The translations under genes were made by a program, and so were the position numbers. Below the pieces are notes generated by a model, which had not been told where the DNA came from, made no database searches, and saw nothing but the letters and a program-made list of their open reading frames with translations. Shown piece by piece: positions 9,072-18,078 of a stretch of DNA of 64,000 nucleotides. The DNA comes from Halorientalis pallida (GTDB lineage Archaea; Halobacteriota; Halobacteria; Halobacteriales; Haloarculaceae): contig NZ_RDFA01000004.1 in the NCBI RefSeq assembly GCF_004118325.1, positions 248,001-312,000 of the forward strand, read 5' to 3'. Positions within the stretch are counted from its first letter, which is position 1. Every line of letters begins with the position of its first letter.

Positions 9072-12000
9072 CTAGGTTCGGCCGTCGTCGAAGTAGGTGG
9101 CGAGCAGTTTCCGCAGTGCGTGCCGGAGGTGCTGGTGGAAGGTCGGCGAGGCGATGTCGAGGGAGTCGGCGACCTCTTCGGCCGTGCTGTCGCGCGGCCA
9201 GTCGAAGTAGCCGGCGAAGTACGCCGCCGACAGCGCCGCTCGCTGCCGATCCGTGAGCTTGTCGTCGACGCCCGCACACGGCTCCTCGGACGCCTCGGGC
9301 CAGCCGTCGCCCTCGCGTTTGGCCGCGAGCGTGACGCCGCCGAACCGCTCGTCCAGACGCTCGGTCAACTCCCGGAGGTCGAATCCGCGGGGGGCCGCCG
9401 CCTCGACGGTGACCTGGCCGCCCTCGGCCTCGACCGTGATCGGCTTGACACCGGACTCGAACAGGACCGACGTGATCGACGGTCTGACCCGTGCCTCGAA
9501 GACGGCGTGGTCGTCGTTCTCGGTGACCAGGGGGAGCGAGTGGGGCGTGGGCGTCCCCGACTCGTCGGCCAGGGCCCGTACCTCGTCGGGCGGCGCGGTG
9601 ACGGCGACGTAGTGGAGGCGGTCCCCGCCGGAGGCCTTCGCCGACCCGAGCAGTCGGCAGGTACAGTCCAGGGTCGCCGAGACGGTCCCGAAGAACGTGT
9701 CGGGTTCCTCCAGTTCGAGGGTCATCTCGACGGGTGAGTCGGACTCGATGAGTTGCCGGTTCTGCGTGGCGCTGATAGCGAACCCGACCATCTCCCCGAG
9801 GACCTCGAAGGCCTTGCGCTCGCGGTCGCTGAACGCGCCCGGCCGGTCGGCGTACACCGCCAGCATGCCGTGGGTCACCGTCCGGTGGGTGAACGGGACG
9901 ACCGCGACCGACCGGAAGCCATGATCCAGCGCGGGTTCCCGGAACGGCTCGAACAACGGGTCCGACTCCACGTCGTTCGTGACCGTTACCTGGCCAGTCT
10001 CGAAGGTCTTGGCGACGGGTCCCGCCCGTTCGTGCTCCATCTCCACCGGAATCTCGACTTCCTCGAGGTACGCCGACCCCTCGCCGGCCCAGGCGTTGGG
10101 CTCGACGAACTCGTCGCTCGGGCGCCGTCCGCCGGTGAAGGCGAAGCGGTACAGCGACGAACCGCCGAGTCGCTCACAGACGGTCTCTTCGATCTCTTCG
10201 GCCGTCGCGGCCGCGGCGAGCGCGCCGATGGTCTCCTGGACGAGTTCGTTGATCCGGTTGAGCGTCTCCAGTTCGTCGCGCTGGGTCCGGAGTCGCCGTT
10301 CGCTCTCCTTGCGTTCGGTGATGTCACGGACGACGCCGACGGTACCGGCGAACTCCCCGTCCGAAAGCGGGAGCAGGGAGAAGCGGTTCTCGACCGGAAT
10401 CTCCTCGCCACTCACCGACCGGAGCGTGCCCTCGACCGTCCCGACCGAGCGTTCGCCGTCGAGCATCTCCTGGCGTTGCGCCCGGGCTTTCGCGACGACG
10501 TTGTCGGAGCCGAACGCTCGGGCGTCCAGCCCCTCGAACGCCGCGGGATCGAACCCGAGTTTCGCCTCGGCCGCCCCGTTGACCATCCGCACGTCGTGGT
10601 TCTCGTCGGTCATGTAGACCCCGTCGCTCATCGTCTCGACCAGCGTCTCGTAGCGCTGGAGTTCCTCGGTGCGCTCCCGGAGCTTCTCCTCGCGGTCGGC
10701 CCGCCTGAACGCGGACTCAACGTCGGCCGCGAACAGTCGCCCGAGTTCGCGGTGTGTCTCGTCGAACGCTGCCGGCTCGGTCGAGGCGATACTGATCATG
10801 CCGTACCCCTCGATGGGGAACAAGAGCCCGCTCCGGGCCGGGTCGTAGTCGAAGTCGGTGTCGAGATCACGCATGTCGTCCACGACGACCGGCTCACCGC
10901 CCTCGTACGCCTCGCCGACGAACCCCTCCCCCACCGCGTAGGTCGGCGGCATCTCGTCGAGTCGCTCGTCGTCGGTCGCGACCGCGACGGGTTCGAGTTC
11001 GTCGTCCTCGGTCAGCATCCGGACACCGGTCGTCGCGAACGCGAAGTGACGCTGTGAGACCTCGGCAGCCGTCTCGGCGACCTCGTGGTGAGTCTCGGCG
11101 GCCATCAACTCCCGGGTCCCACAGTGGAGTTGTTCGAGCAACTCCGCGCGTTCCCGGCGGTCGCTCACGTCCCGAATCAGTCCGAGCGAGGAGAGGTCGC
11201 CCTCTAGCGGCATGAACCGGACCTCGATCGGGAACTCCTCACCGTCGCCGTCGACGGCCGTCCCCTGGATCGTCGCGACCGCCTTCCCGTCCCGGTCGGC
11301 CAGTTCCCGGCGGGCCCTGATCCCTCTCTGGGCCGTCTCTTCGGTGACGAACTCCGTGAGGTGTGCGTCCATGATCGTCTCGCGGTCGCGCCCGAACAAC
11401 GCCGCCAGTGTATCGTTTGCCTCCTTCAGTCGCAGGTCCTCGCCCATCACGTAGACGCCGTCGCCGACGGTTTCGAGGACCGTCTCGTAGCGTTCGAGTT
11501 CCCGCTCGCGCGCTTTGCGCTCGGAGATGTCCCGGATCAGCCCGATGGTCGAGTACTCCTCGTCGTGCACCAGACCGAACCGACCTTCGACCGGGAGCCG
11601 CGTCCCGTCCGCGCGGTGGAGGTCGAACTCCATCGTCGTGAGCGACTCGTCGCCTCGCTTGAGCGACTCCGACATCCCGAAGCCGCGCTCGGCCGTCTCC
11701 GGGTCGGTGAACGCCGAGACGTGTCGCCCCAGCACGTCCTCGCGGTCGGCACCGACCATCTCCAGCATGGCGTCGTTGACCTTCCGGACGTGGCGGTCGT
11801 CGTCGACGACGTACACCCCGTCGCCGATGGTCTCCAGCAACGACTTGTACCGCCTGAGGTCGCGTTCGCGCTCCCTGCGATCGCTGATGTCACGGACGAG
11901 ACCGATCGTCGCGTACCCGTCGTCGGAGACCAGCGAGAACCGACCCTCGACGGGAATCGAGGTGCCGTCCTTCCGGACGAGGTCGTACTCGATGGTCTCG

Positions 12001-12650
12001 ACCGTCCGGTCGGTGTCTTGGAGGGTGGCCGCGAGCTCCTTGCTGCGATCGACGGCTTCCGAGTCCATGAACGCCGAGAAGTGCCTCCCCAGTATCTCAT
12101 CGCGGTCGTAGCCGGCCAGTTCCGTCATGGCGTCGTTGACCTTCGCGACGCGCAGGTCCTCGTCGAGGACGTACACGCCGTCACCGACCGTCTCCAGCAG
12201 TGACTTGTACCGCGAGAGGTCCCGTTCGCGCTCCCGGCGGTCGCTCACGTTCCGGGCGGTGCCGGCGAGGCCCCACACCTCGTCGTCCTCGTACAGCGGC
12301 GCGGCCGTGACTTCGTGTGGAATCAGCCGGCCGTCCGCCGTTTCGAGGCGGAGTTGTTCGGTCACCTCCTCGCCCGCCGCGACGCGGCCGAGTGCGTCCA
12401 CCGCCCGCTCGCGGTCGCAGTCCGCGACCAGTGTCAACGGGTCCAGCTCCGCGAGTTCCGCCTCGGAGTACCCCAGAACCGTCTCGAACTTCTCGTTCCA
12501 GTCGACGAGGCGGCCCGACCGGTCGAACACGTACAGCAGGTCGGTCAGCGTGTCGAGAATGGTTTGTGACGCGTCCTCGGGATCCGGCCACTCGCTGCGG
12601 CTCTCCGGATCGACCCACCAGTCCCCCTGGTGGCCACGTACCCGACTCAT
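9072..12650 (-). CDS. multi-PAS/GAF bacterio-opsin-activator (BAT/HTH_10) transcriptional regulator
   Basis: A 1192-aa cytoplasmic one-component sensor-regulator. Domains in order, approximate residues: PAS1 30-142; three near-identical tandem PAS units at 148-265, 270-388 and 393-510, each opening RYKSLLETVGDGVYV or a variant; GAF1 515-665; PAS5 680-800 (VETMSDGVYMTDENHDVR); GAF2 810-960; BAT domain 975-1120; C-terminal HTH_10 1128-1185 (LTDRQRAALSAAYFAGYFDWPR). The HTH_10 helix is the DNA-binding module of Bat-like regulators, and the PAS/GAF units would sense redox, light or small molecules. No membrane span. The near-identical PAS units point to recent internal duplication. Targets unknown; it is not next to an opsin gene. 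Confidence 0.92.
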   Translation of the reverse strand: MSRVRGHQGDWWVDPESRSEWPDPEDASQTILDTLTDLLYVFDRSGRLVDWNEKFETVLGYSEAELAELDPLTLVADCDRERAVDALGRVAAGEEVTEQLRLETADGRLIPHEVTAAPLYEDDEVWGLAGTARNVSDRRERERDLSRYKSLLETVGDGVYVLDEDLRVAKVNDAMTELAGYDRDEILGRHFSAFMDSEAVDRSKELAATLQDTDRTVETIEYDLVRKDGTSIPVEGRFSLVSDDGYATIGLVRDISDRRERERDLRRYKSLLETIGDGVYVVDDDRHVRKVNDAMLEMVGADREDVLGRHVSAFTDPETAERGFGMSESLKRGDESLTTMEFDLHRADGTRLPVEGRFGLVHDEEYSTIGLIRDISERKARERELERYETVLETVGDGVYVMGEDLRLKEANDTLAALFGRDRETIMDAHLTEFVTEETAQRGIRARRELADRDGKAVATIQGTAVDGDGEEFPIEVRFMPLEGDLSSLGLIRDVSDRRERAELLEQLHCGTRELMAAETHHEVAETAAEVSQRHFAFATTGVRMLTEDDELEPVAVATDDERLDEMPPTYAVGEGFVGEAYEGGEPVVVDDMRDLDTDFDYDPARSGLLFPIEGYGMISIASTEPAAFDETHRELGRLFAADVESAFRRADREEKLRERTEELQRYETLVETMSDGVYMTDENHDVRMVNGAAEAKLGFDPAAFEGLDARAFGSDNVVAKARAQRQEMLDGERSVGTVEGTLRSVSGEEIPVENRFSLLPLSDGEFAGTVGVVRDITERKESERRLRTQRDELETLNRINELVQETIGALAAAATAEEIEETVCERLGGSSLYRFAFTGGRRPSDEFVEPNAWAGEGSAYLEEVEIPVEMEHERAGPVAKTFETGQVTVTNDVESDPLFEPFREPALDHGFRSVAVVPFTHRTVTHGMLAVYADRPGAFSDRERKAFEVLGEMVGFAISATQNRQLIESDSPVEMTLELEEPDTFFGTVSATLDCTCRLLGSAKASGGDRLHYVAVTAPPDEVRALADESGTPTPHSLPLVTENDDHAVFEARVRPSITSVLFESGVKPITVEAEGGQVTVEAAAPRGFDLRELTERLDERFGGVTLAAKREGDGWPEASEEPCAGVDDKLTDRQRAALSAAYFAGYFDWPRDSTAEEVADSLDIASPTFHQHLRHALRKLLATYFDDGRT

Positions 12651-12673
12651 CCGCTACCCCCTCCGAAAACGAG

Positions 12674-12696
12674 CGTCGCTAGCCCTGGTAGCGACG
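12674..12696 (-). promoter_or_regulatory. 8-bp perfect hairpin upstream of the BAT regulator
   Basis: cgtcgcta (12674-12681) and tagcgacg (12689-12696) are perfect inverted arms around a 7-nt loop. They lie 24 nt before the start of the BAT regulator on its leader strand and 56 nt beyond the end of pcc1 (stop at 12752). The hairpin could terminate pcc1 transcripts or be an operator for the regulator. Confidence 0.4.
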
Positions 12697-12751
12697 GCTG
12701 TTCGATCATATGCCGGTATAGTCGAAGCGTTTGATAAGCGTACCGACGGTG

Positions 12752-13012
12752 TCAGAGACTGCCACAGGCGGCCACGTCGGCCCGCTCACCGACGGAGACG
12801 AGTGTCGACCAGGTGTTGATGCCCGCCCGGAGCGCCACCAGGTCGTCGGCCTCGACGGTCACCCTCACCGTCGCAGCCTCGCGGTCCAGCGTCGCTGCGG
12901 TCCGGTCGCCGGCGATGGCACCGACCTCGGGCCGGACGCTTCGCTCGACGGTTCGGGCACGACGCTCGTCTTCGAACGTGAACTCCAGAACGGCGTCGTG
13001 GGCGCGAGCCAC
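12752..13012 (-). CDS. pcc1: KEOPS complex subunit Pcc1
   Basis: An 86-aa Pcc1 homologue, the dimerisation subunit of the KEOPS complex that makes N6-threonylcarbamoyladenosine on ANN-decoding tRNAs. Sequence shows beta strand LEFTFEDERRARTVERSVRPE, then TVRVTVEADDLVALRAGINTW and a C-terminal helix, the compact KH-like Pcc1 fold. The start is GTG at 13012, 1 nt after the rpoP stop codon, so the two are translationally linked. The frame and length match the family. Confidence 0.88.
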   Translation of the reverse strand: MARAHDAVLEFTFEDERRARTVERSVRPEVGAIAGDRTAATLDREAATVRVTVEADDLVALRAGINTWSTLVSVGERADVAACGSL

Positions 13013-13013
13013 G

Positions 13014-13148
13014 CTAGTTGACGTCGACTTCCTTCACGTCGCGGCTGCGCTCTTTCAGCAGGACGCGGTGGCCACAGTACGGACAGCGGACGCCGCCGTA
13101 CTCGTCCAGCTCCACGTCGCGCTTACAGCGGGAACACTTGTAGCTCAT
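13014..13148 (-). CDS. rpoP: DNA-directed RNA polymerase subunit P
   Basis: A 44-aa zinc-ribbon subunit (Rpo12) of archaeal RNA polymerase, [19 protein letters not shown]. The four zinc ligands are CSRC and CPYCG; the tail [11 protein letters not shown] is family-typical. Its ATG (13146-13148) shares one base with the stop of rpl37ae, and its own stop lies 1 nt before pcc1, so the three genes form one translation-coupled operon. Confidence 0.95.
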   Translation of the reverse strand: MSYKCSRCKRDVELDEYGGVRCPYCGHRVLLKERSRDVKEVDVN

Positions 13149-13426
13149 TACTCGTCGTCTTCGGACAGGGCCGCGCGGATCGAGCGCGTGACGGTCTTGC
13201 CACCGGGGGTCTCGGGGCGGTACGTGCCACCCGCGAACTTGTAGTCGCAGTAGCCACACTGCCAGATGCCAGTGCCCTGGCGCTCGACGCTGTCTTTGCC
13301 GCACTCCGGACACTCGTGTTCGTCGCGCATCTCGTCCTCGATGTCCGCGACGCGGCGTCGTGCGACGCGGCCGTAGCGAGCGCCGAACCGGCCGGCGCTC
13401 CCCGTCCGTGCCTTGTCTTTGGCCAT
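13148..13426 (-). CDS. rpl37ae: 50S ribosomal protein eL43 (L37Ae)
   Basis: A 92-aa ribosomal protein of the large subunit with a C4 zinc finger (CPECG and CGYCD) between a basic N-terminus ([18 protein letters not shown]) and a tail [15 protein letters not shown] 13426 is the family start. First gene of the rpl37ae-rpoP-pcc1 unit. The upstream region, read on this strand, carries a cggtttat-like AT element near 13455 that it may share with the divergent membrane-protein gene. Confidence 0.96.
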   Translation of the reverse strand: MAKDKARTGSAGRFGARYGRVARRRVADIEDEMRDEHECPECGKDSVERQGTGIWQCGYCDYKFAGGTYRPETPGGKTVTRSIRAALSEDDE

Positions 13427-13510
13427 AGTACCGTTGTATCGGCACAGCCCGCTCATAAACCCTGCGTGTTCGACCGACGACGCTTTGACGATCGACCCGT
13501 TCCACCGGAC

Positions 13511-14071
13511 GTGGCCACTCGCCTCGCCCAGCGCCTCCCGACCACTGGCCGCGTCAACGAACGGGACCTGCTCCGGCTCGGCGCGACACTCGGGCTCGTG
13601 GGCTGGACCGGCACCGCGGCTCTCGCGTGGCTCGACACGCCGGCGGCCGGGCTCCTCGCACTCGTCTGGTGGGCACTCCCCGTCGCCGGAATGGTGTACG
13701 CCATCGCCCGTCACGCGACGAACCCGGTGCGGTTCTCGACACCCCTGCTCGGCTGGGGCGTCCTCAACGGCACGGCGACGGCCGTGACGCTGTGGGCGGT
13801 CTCGGTCGGCGCACCGGCGGGAACGGTCCCCCTCGTCTGGCTCTCCGACCTGACGCTCGGGTACGCCTGGACTGCGGTCGCGCTCGGACGGGCCGGACGG
13901 CCGGCGCGAACTCTGGGATACGCGGCCGCGGCGCTCGCCTGTACCGTCGCAGTGGGCCTCGGCGCTGCGAGCGTCACGGGCGGAGATGGAGGCGGCTACT
14001 CGGTCGTCGCGGTACTTCACGTGGTCCCACTGGCGCTCGACGCACGCGGCGTGGGGAGACGTCGGAGGTGA
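13511..14071 (+). CDS. hydrophobic membrane protein, unknown function
   Basis: A 186-aa protein with about six predicted membrane spans (for example [20 protein letters not shown] and [19 protein letters not shown]) and a very short cytoplasmic N-terminus ([14 protein letters not shown]). No family recognised. GTG 13511 is chosen because the next upstream in-frame start would overlap rpl37ae and add sequence without coding character; a TATA-like cataaac lies near 13455. Divergent from rpl37ae, convergent with the DUF2103 gene 9 nt away. Confidence 0.65.
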   Translation: MATRLAQRLPTTGRVNERDLLRLGATLGLVGWTGTAALAWLDTPAAGLLALVWWALPVAGMVYAIARHATNPVRFSTPLLGWGVLNGTATAVTLWAVSVGAPAGTVPLVWLSDLTLGYAWTAVALGRAGRPARTLGYAAAALACTVAVGLGAASVTGGDGGGYSVVAVLHVVPLALDARGVGRRRR

Positions 14072-14080
14072 CTGCGGCAC

Positions 14081-14806
14081 TCACTCCCGCAACCCGGCCT
14101 CGCCCAGCGCGTCGTTGAGGTCCGCCCGGACCTGCTCGCCCAGTTCGCGGTCGCCCGCCGTGGTGACGACGCGATTCTCCTGCACGCTGGATCCGTCCCG
14201 GATCAGCAGACGGACGTTTCCGTTGGCGTCGGCCCGCGTGGCCTTCGCGCGGACGCCGCCCCGCGACCCGGACCCGCTCGCGTCGATGGGGCCCGGGATG
14301 ATCTTCTTGACGTGGGGGTGACCCGCGACCGTCTCGATGGCCTGCTTGCCCGCGCGCTCGCCGATGAGCGTGGTGTGGGAGCCCCCGAGGATGTCGGCCG
14401 TCGACGCCTCGACCACTTCCAGCGCCGGCCGTCCCTTCCGCTCGATCACGGCCCGCACGGGGTCGTCGCCGGTCACGCGGTAGAACTCGTAGTGGAGCTG
14501 GCCGCGAACTGCACGGAGCACAGTTCTATCGCCCGTCGCGTACACTTCCTCCGGCCGTTTCCGCCGGACTTCGTCGGCGATCAGGCCGGCGAAGTTGCGC
14601 AACTCGATCACGTCGGCCTCGCCGTCGGGGTCCTCGGGCGTCGTGGTGATCGTCCGCTGGCTGACGGTCTCGTCGTCCAGCAGCGTCGTCACCGTCGCCC
14701 GGTCGCGCGCGAGGTCGAGCACCACCGTGTCGGCGTTGGCCGTTCGACAGACCAGGCAGTAGTCGCCCGGTCGGTCGAGTTCGCTGGCACACTGCCGACA
14801 CTCCAT
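14081..14806 (-). CDS. DUF2103 domain-containing protein
   Basis: A 241-aa protein. The N-terminal zinc ribbon is CRQCASELDRPGDYCLVC (residues 3-20). The middle is an alpha/beta region, and the C-terminal DUF2103 region (about 130-225) carries GGSHTTLIGERAGKQAIE, HPHVKKIIPGPI and a KH-like GNVRLLIRDGSSVQENRVVT segment. The family is archaeal and uncharacterised; the basic GxxG-like motifs suggest nucleic-acid binding (inference). ATG 14806 is chosen because the ribbon starts immediately after it; upstream in-frame sequence is low complexity. Confidence 0.8.
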   Translation of the reverse strand: MECRQCASELDRPGDYCLVCRTANADTVVLDLARDRATVTTLLDDETVSQRTITTTPEDPDGEADVIELRNFAGLIADEVRRKRPEEVYATGDRTVLRAVRGQLHYEFYRVTGDDPVRAVIERKGRPALEVVEASTADILGGSHTTLIGERAGKQAIETVAGHPHVKKIIPGPIDASGSGSRGGVRAKATRADANGNVRLLIRDGSSVQENRVVTTAGDRELGEQVRADLNDALGEAGLRE

Positions 14807-14894
14807 GTCACCGTGTCGGAGATTCGACCGGATAAGCGAGACGGTTCGGGTCGCTGGCGAGCGAGGGACGGCCAGGCGCGTCTCGGCCGCTGGA

Positions 14895-15386
14895 CTACCG
14901 ACAGCCGTGGGACCAGCTCGTACCCGTGCCGCCGCTGAGAGTGAGGTGGTAGTCCTCGACGCTGTTCGCTCCGTCACAGAACGGAAAGCCCACGTGAACC
15001 AGCGACCAGTTCGACCGTTCGACGACGTAGACCACCGCCGCGTCAGCAGTCACGTTCTCTATCGTGACCGGGATGGTCTCGTTGGGCGAAAGCGTGACTC
15101 GCTCGCTCCGAACGCCGTCGTCGACGGTGACGTTGCGGTAGCCGTGCGCCCACTGCACCTCTGCGTAGGCGAAGAGCCCGTCACTACGGTTGTCCGTCGT
15201 CGCGCGGAACAGCACGTCGGACCGGTCGTCGACGTTAGGCACGACGTACGCCGAGAGGTTGTACGCCGTCGAGTCCCGGTTCTCGAACGTCGCCGTTCGG
15301 GAGTCGCTGGGCTGGAAGGCGCTACAGCCCGCGGTGACGAGCGCGAACGCGAGGAGGAGGGCGAGGGCGGGTCGTGTCGCTTGCAC
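14895..15386 (-). CDS. predicted lipoprotein, unknown function
   Basis: A 163-aa exported protein. The signal peptide MQATRPALALLLAFALVTAGC ends in a lipobox, with TAG|C at residue 21. The mature part is beta-rich (TATFENRDSTAYNLSAYVV, VTLSPNETIPVTIENVTAD) with several N-x-S/T sequons and one internal Cys pair candidate (FPFCDG, SHGCR). It resembles small haloarchaeal lipoproteins of unknown role. Monocistronic by spacing; ends 88 nt upstream of the DUF2103 start codon. Confidence 0.75.
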   Translation of the reverse strand: MQATRPALALLLAFALVTAGCSAFQPSDSRTATFENRDSTAYNLSAYVVPNVDDRSDVLFRATTDNRSDGLFAYAEVQWAHGYRNVTVDDGVRSERVTLSPNETIPVTIENVTADAAVVYVVERSNWSLVHVGFPFCDGANSVEDYHLTLSGGTGTSWSHGCR

Positions 15387-15434
15387 TGTCGGCGGTGAAC
15401 ACTGGAGACGAATTAGTGGTTTCGACGCGTCGGC

Positions 15435-16814
15435 TCACCCCAGATCCCCCGGATCGACCTTCAGATACTCCCGCAACAGGACCGTCGCGTAACTCCCCTT
15501 CGGCAGTGCGAACGAGAAGGAGAGCGGGTCGCGCTCGACTTCCAGATCAGTCCGCACCAGCACCGCCCGCCGGGTCCCCGTCGAGTGGAACTCCCCGGGC
15601 AGGTCGAAGTCGGCAGGCTCGATCCCCACCTCGTCCAGCACCTCACGTTCGATCTCGCCGGGCTCGCCGTCGCCGAGTTCCGTCTCGGTCCCCACGAGCG
15701 GCGCGGTGACGAACGCCCGCCCGCGCTCGCAGTGACGGGTCACGGTGTCGACCCGGTTCTCGTCGACGCGCTGGATGCGGTCGGTGTCGGGCACCGTCAA
15801 CTCGGCCGGCGCGTCGCTGTCGGTGAAACAGACCACGTCGCCCGCGACCGGGCGGTCGAACGGCATGTCGCGAGCCAGTCGTGCCGAGAGGATGCGGTTG
15901 AATACGTACGACTGGGCGGCGTTGACGACGAGTTGCTGGAGATTGCTCGGCATCGTCTCCAGGGCCGCCCGGAAGTCCTCCGGCTCGTCGGCGTCGCGGT
16001 CGACCAGTTCGTGCAACATCGCTCGCTCGTAGTTCAGATAGCCCGGCATCGCGTCGAGAGCGGCCTGCCAGTCCCGCGAGTCCGCCGCGACCTCCTCGAC
16101 GCGCTCGCGGGCCGTCCGGGTCTCCTCGGGTTCGCGCTCCGACGGGCGGCCGACGTAGGCCAGCACGGCGGCCTCCCAGTTCCCGCGGACGACTTCGAGG
16201 CCGACCTCGTGGGTGATCGGGCGGTGGCTCCCGAATCGCTGCTGGCCGAAGTAGTTGGGGACGCCGACGGTGACGGGACCCTCGTCGTCTCCGGGACTGT
16301 CTTCACCCACTGCGCCGCCGAAGGCACGGAGATCCCCTGTGATGGCGTCGACCAGATCCGGCCGTTCGGGATCGCGAACTGTGACCTCGAAGGCGTTGCC
16401 GGCGAGATCGCCGAAGAAGATCGGACGACCAGTCCGACCCAGCACGTCGATGTCGGCGTCCGAGAGGGTCACGTCGGCGGTGGTCTCGGGGTCGGCGTCG
16501 ACGACCGAGAACAGCTGGGTCGTGACGGCGTGTTTGTCCTTCGTACCGGCCCAGGAGATGCGTTCGCGGCTAGATTCCAGTGCGTTCGAGAGGGCGCTCG
16601 CGAAGTCGTTGGTGTCCCAGCCCGACAGCGTCGCTCGCAGGAGGACGTGCGGGTACGCGCCCGGGTCGGCGTCGACCGGTTCGGGCTCGAACGCTTCGAT
16701 CTCGGTGACCCGGAAGTCCTCGGGGTCGGCGCGCAGGCGGCCGCCGACGCCGTCGGCGTCGCTCACGTAGTACTCCATTCCGACGGCGTACTCGACGGGC
16801 TCGGCCTCGCGCAT
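15435..16814 (-). CDS. truD: tRNA pseudouridine(13) synthase TruD
   Basis: A 459-aa TruD-family enzyme that isomerises U13 in tRNA. Visible hallmarks: motif [13 protein letters not shown] with catalytic Asp93, and NYFGQQRFG with the conserved Phe/Gln/Arg. The TRUD insertion domain lies between about residues 200 and 340, and the C-terminal [16 protein letters not shown] is family-typical. ATG 16814 is preferred over the ATG 57 nt upstream, whose 19 extra residues are not conserved-looking. Archaeal truD is often near pth2, as here (pth2 lies 0.8 kb upstream with one gene between). Confidence 0.94.
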   Translation of the reverse strand: MREAEPVEYAVGMEYYVSDADGVGGRLRADPEDFRVTEIEAFEPEPVDADPGAYPHVLLRATLSGWDTNDFASALSNALESSRERISWAGTKDKHAVTTQLFSVVDADPETTADVTLSDADIDVLGRTGRPIFFGDLAGNAFEVTVRDPERPDLVDAITGDLRAFGGAVGEDSPGDDEGPVTVGVPNYFGQQRFGSHRPITHEVGLEVVRGNWEAAVLAYVGRPSEREPEETRTARERVEEVAADSRDWQAALDAMPGYLNYERAMLHELVDRDADEPEDFRAALETMPSNLQQLVVNAAQSYVFNRILSARLARDMPFDRPVAGDVVCFTDSDAPAELTVPDTDRIQRVDENRVDTVTRHCERGRAFVTAPLVGTETELGDGEPGEIEREVLDEVGIEPADFDLPGEFHSTGTRRAVLVRTDLEVERDPLSFSFALPKGSYATVLLREYLKVDPGDLG

Positions 16815-16907
16815 CAGCCACCCACCCGGAAATCGGTCGTCATGGCTCCGGGGTTGGTGCGGGTCCGACAAAAGCCTGGAGATCCGCGGCGCGGGCTTCG
16901 GACTCGG

Positions 16908-17567
16908 TCACGTCGTGGCCTCGTCCCGGTCGAGGTACCTCATTGCCTCCTCGTCGGGAACCTGCCGGAAGTTCCGGTAGTACTGGCCTACGGCGCGGAA
17001 GTGCCGCGGCGTGTCCAGACAGATGACCCGGTCGGCTTCGTCCCGCAGGGCCTCGACGGTGTCGGGGGGCCCGACGGGGACGGCGAAGACGAGAGGGTCG
17101 GCCCCGGCTTCGCGCACCTGTCGCAGGCACGCCCGGGCGGTCGAACCCGTCGCGACGCCGTCGTCGACCACGACGACCGCCTGCCCGTCGAGTTCGCCGA
17201 GCCGTTCCCCCTGCCGGTAGGTCGCCGCCTTCTGCCGTGCGGCGGCGGTCTGTGCTTGCCACTCCTCGCGGACGTACGCGCCGCTCACGCCGAGTCGGTC
17301 GATGGCATCGTCGTTGTACCAGGTGCTCCCGTCGCTGGCGACGGCACCGATAGCGAACTCCTCGTTGCCGGGCGCACCGAGTTTCTTCGCGACCACCACG
17401 TCCAGCGGAACGTCGAGTCCGTCCGCGACCGCGCGCCCGAGCGGGAGCCCGCCCCGTGGAATCGCCAGGACGAGGTCGACAGCCACGTCCTCGTCCACGA
17501 GTCGGTCGGCGAGTCGCTCGCCCGCGTCGATCCTGTCGGCGAACATCACTTCGACAGACGAGAGCAA
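16908..17567 (-). CDS. phosphoribosyltransferase family protein
   Basis: A 219-aa type I phosphoribosyltransferase fold. The PRPP-binding loop is VVVVDDGVATGST (about residues 134-146), with the hood LAIPRGGLPLGRAVADGLDVPL near the N-terminus and a C-terminal VICLDTPRHFRAVGQYYRNF. This resembles the stand-alone haloarchaeal and bacterial PRTase-like proteins often annotated as phosphoribosyltransferase without a known base. The substrate cannot be told from sequence. A second Met at residue 8 (17546) is an equally good start. Between pth2 and truD in the same orientation. Confidence 0.82.
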   Translation of the reverse strand: MLSSVEVMFADRIDAGERLADRLVDEDVAVDLVLAIPRGGLPLGRAVADGLDVPLDVVVAKKLGAPGNEEFAIGAVASDGSTWYNDDAIDRLGVSGAYVREEWQAQTAAARQKAATYRQGERLGELDGQAVVVVDDGVATGSTARACLRQVREAGADPLVFAVPVGPPDTVEALRDEADRVICLDTPRHFRAVGQYYRNFRQVPDEEAMRYLDRDEATT

Positions 17568-17646
17568 CGTGCAAAGGCGTCCGTGCCGATTCCCTGCCGC
17601 TCGCTCCGGTGACGTTACCGGTCGCGTACGGGACGCCGGCGAGGCC

Positions 17647-17985
17647 TTAGAACAGCGAGAGCTCGCCTGTCACGCGGTCGACGGCGTCCTCGTCGCCCGG
17701 CCCGACCGCCAGCGCGGTGACCGTGCCGGGGTCAAGTTGGGTGTGCCCGGCGTCCCGGACGACGGCGTTCGGCAGTCCCTCGCGTTCGGCCCTGTCGGCC
17801 AACTCGAACAGTTGCTGTTCGCTCTCGCCTTGCAGGACGACCTTCTTCTGCCCCCCGCCTTTCCACTCCCTGCGGGTCCGGTCGGGTGTGTCCTCGTAGG
17901 CCGACAGCGACGCGTGGGCGACCTGGGCGGCGAGTTTGCCCTGGCCCATCCCCACGTCCGCGCGTGCGACGATTGCCTGTTTCAT
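17647..17985 (-). CDS. pth2: peptidyl-tRNA hydrolase 2
   Basis: A 112-aa Pth2-type hydrolase that frees tRNA from peptidyl-tRNA. The conserved N-terminal [27 protein letters not shown] and the C-terminal [17 protein letters not shown] segments are all present. ATG 17985 is the family start. Divergent from dcd with a 93-bp shared promoter region that holds an inverted repeat around a TATA box. Confidence 0.95.
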   Translation of the reverse strand: MKQAIVARADVGMGQGKLAAQVAHASLSAYEDTPDRTRREWKGGGQKKVVLQGESEQQLFELADRAEREGLPNAVVRDAGHTQLDPGTVTALAVGPGDEDAVDRVTGELSLF

Positions 17986-18040
17986 GTCTTCGGGGAGCGG
18001 GCCGGCGACAATAGGTCTGACCGTTGGCCGTCGCGAAAAG

Positions 18041-18059
18041 CCGGTCATTTTTAGACCGG
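18041..18059. promoter_or_regulatory. dcd/pth2 divergent promoter with inverted repeat flanking TATA box
   Basis: ccggtc (18041-18046) and gaccgg (18054-18059) are exact 6-bp inverted arms that frame attttta, the TATA box of dcd, whose ATG lies 28 nt downstream of the box (leaderless spacing). A dimeric repressor here would block TBP directly. Confidence 0.5.
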
Positions 18060-18078
18060 TGGTCCCGCTGGTACGGAT

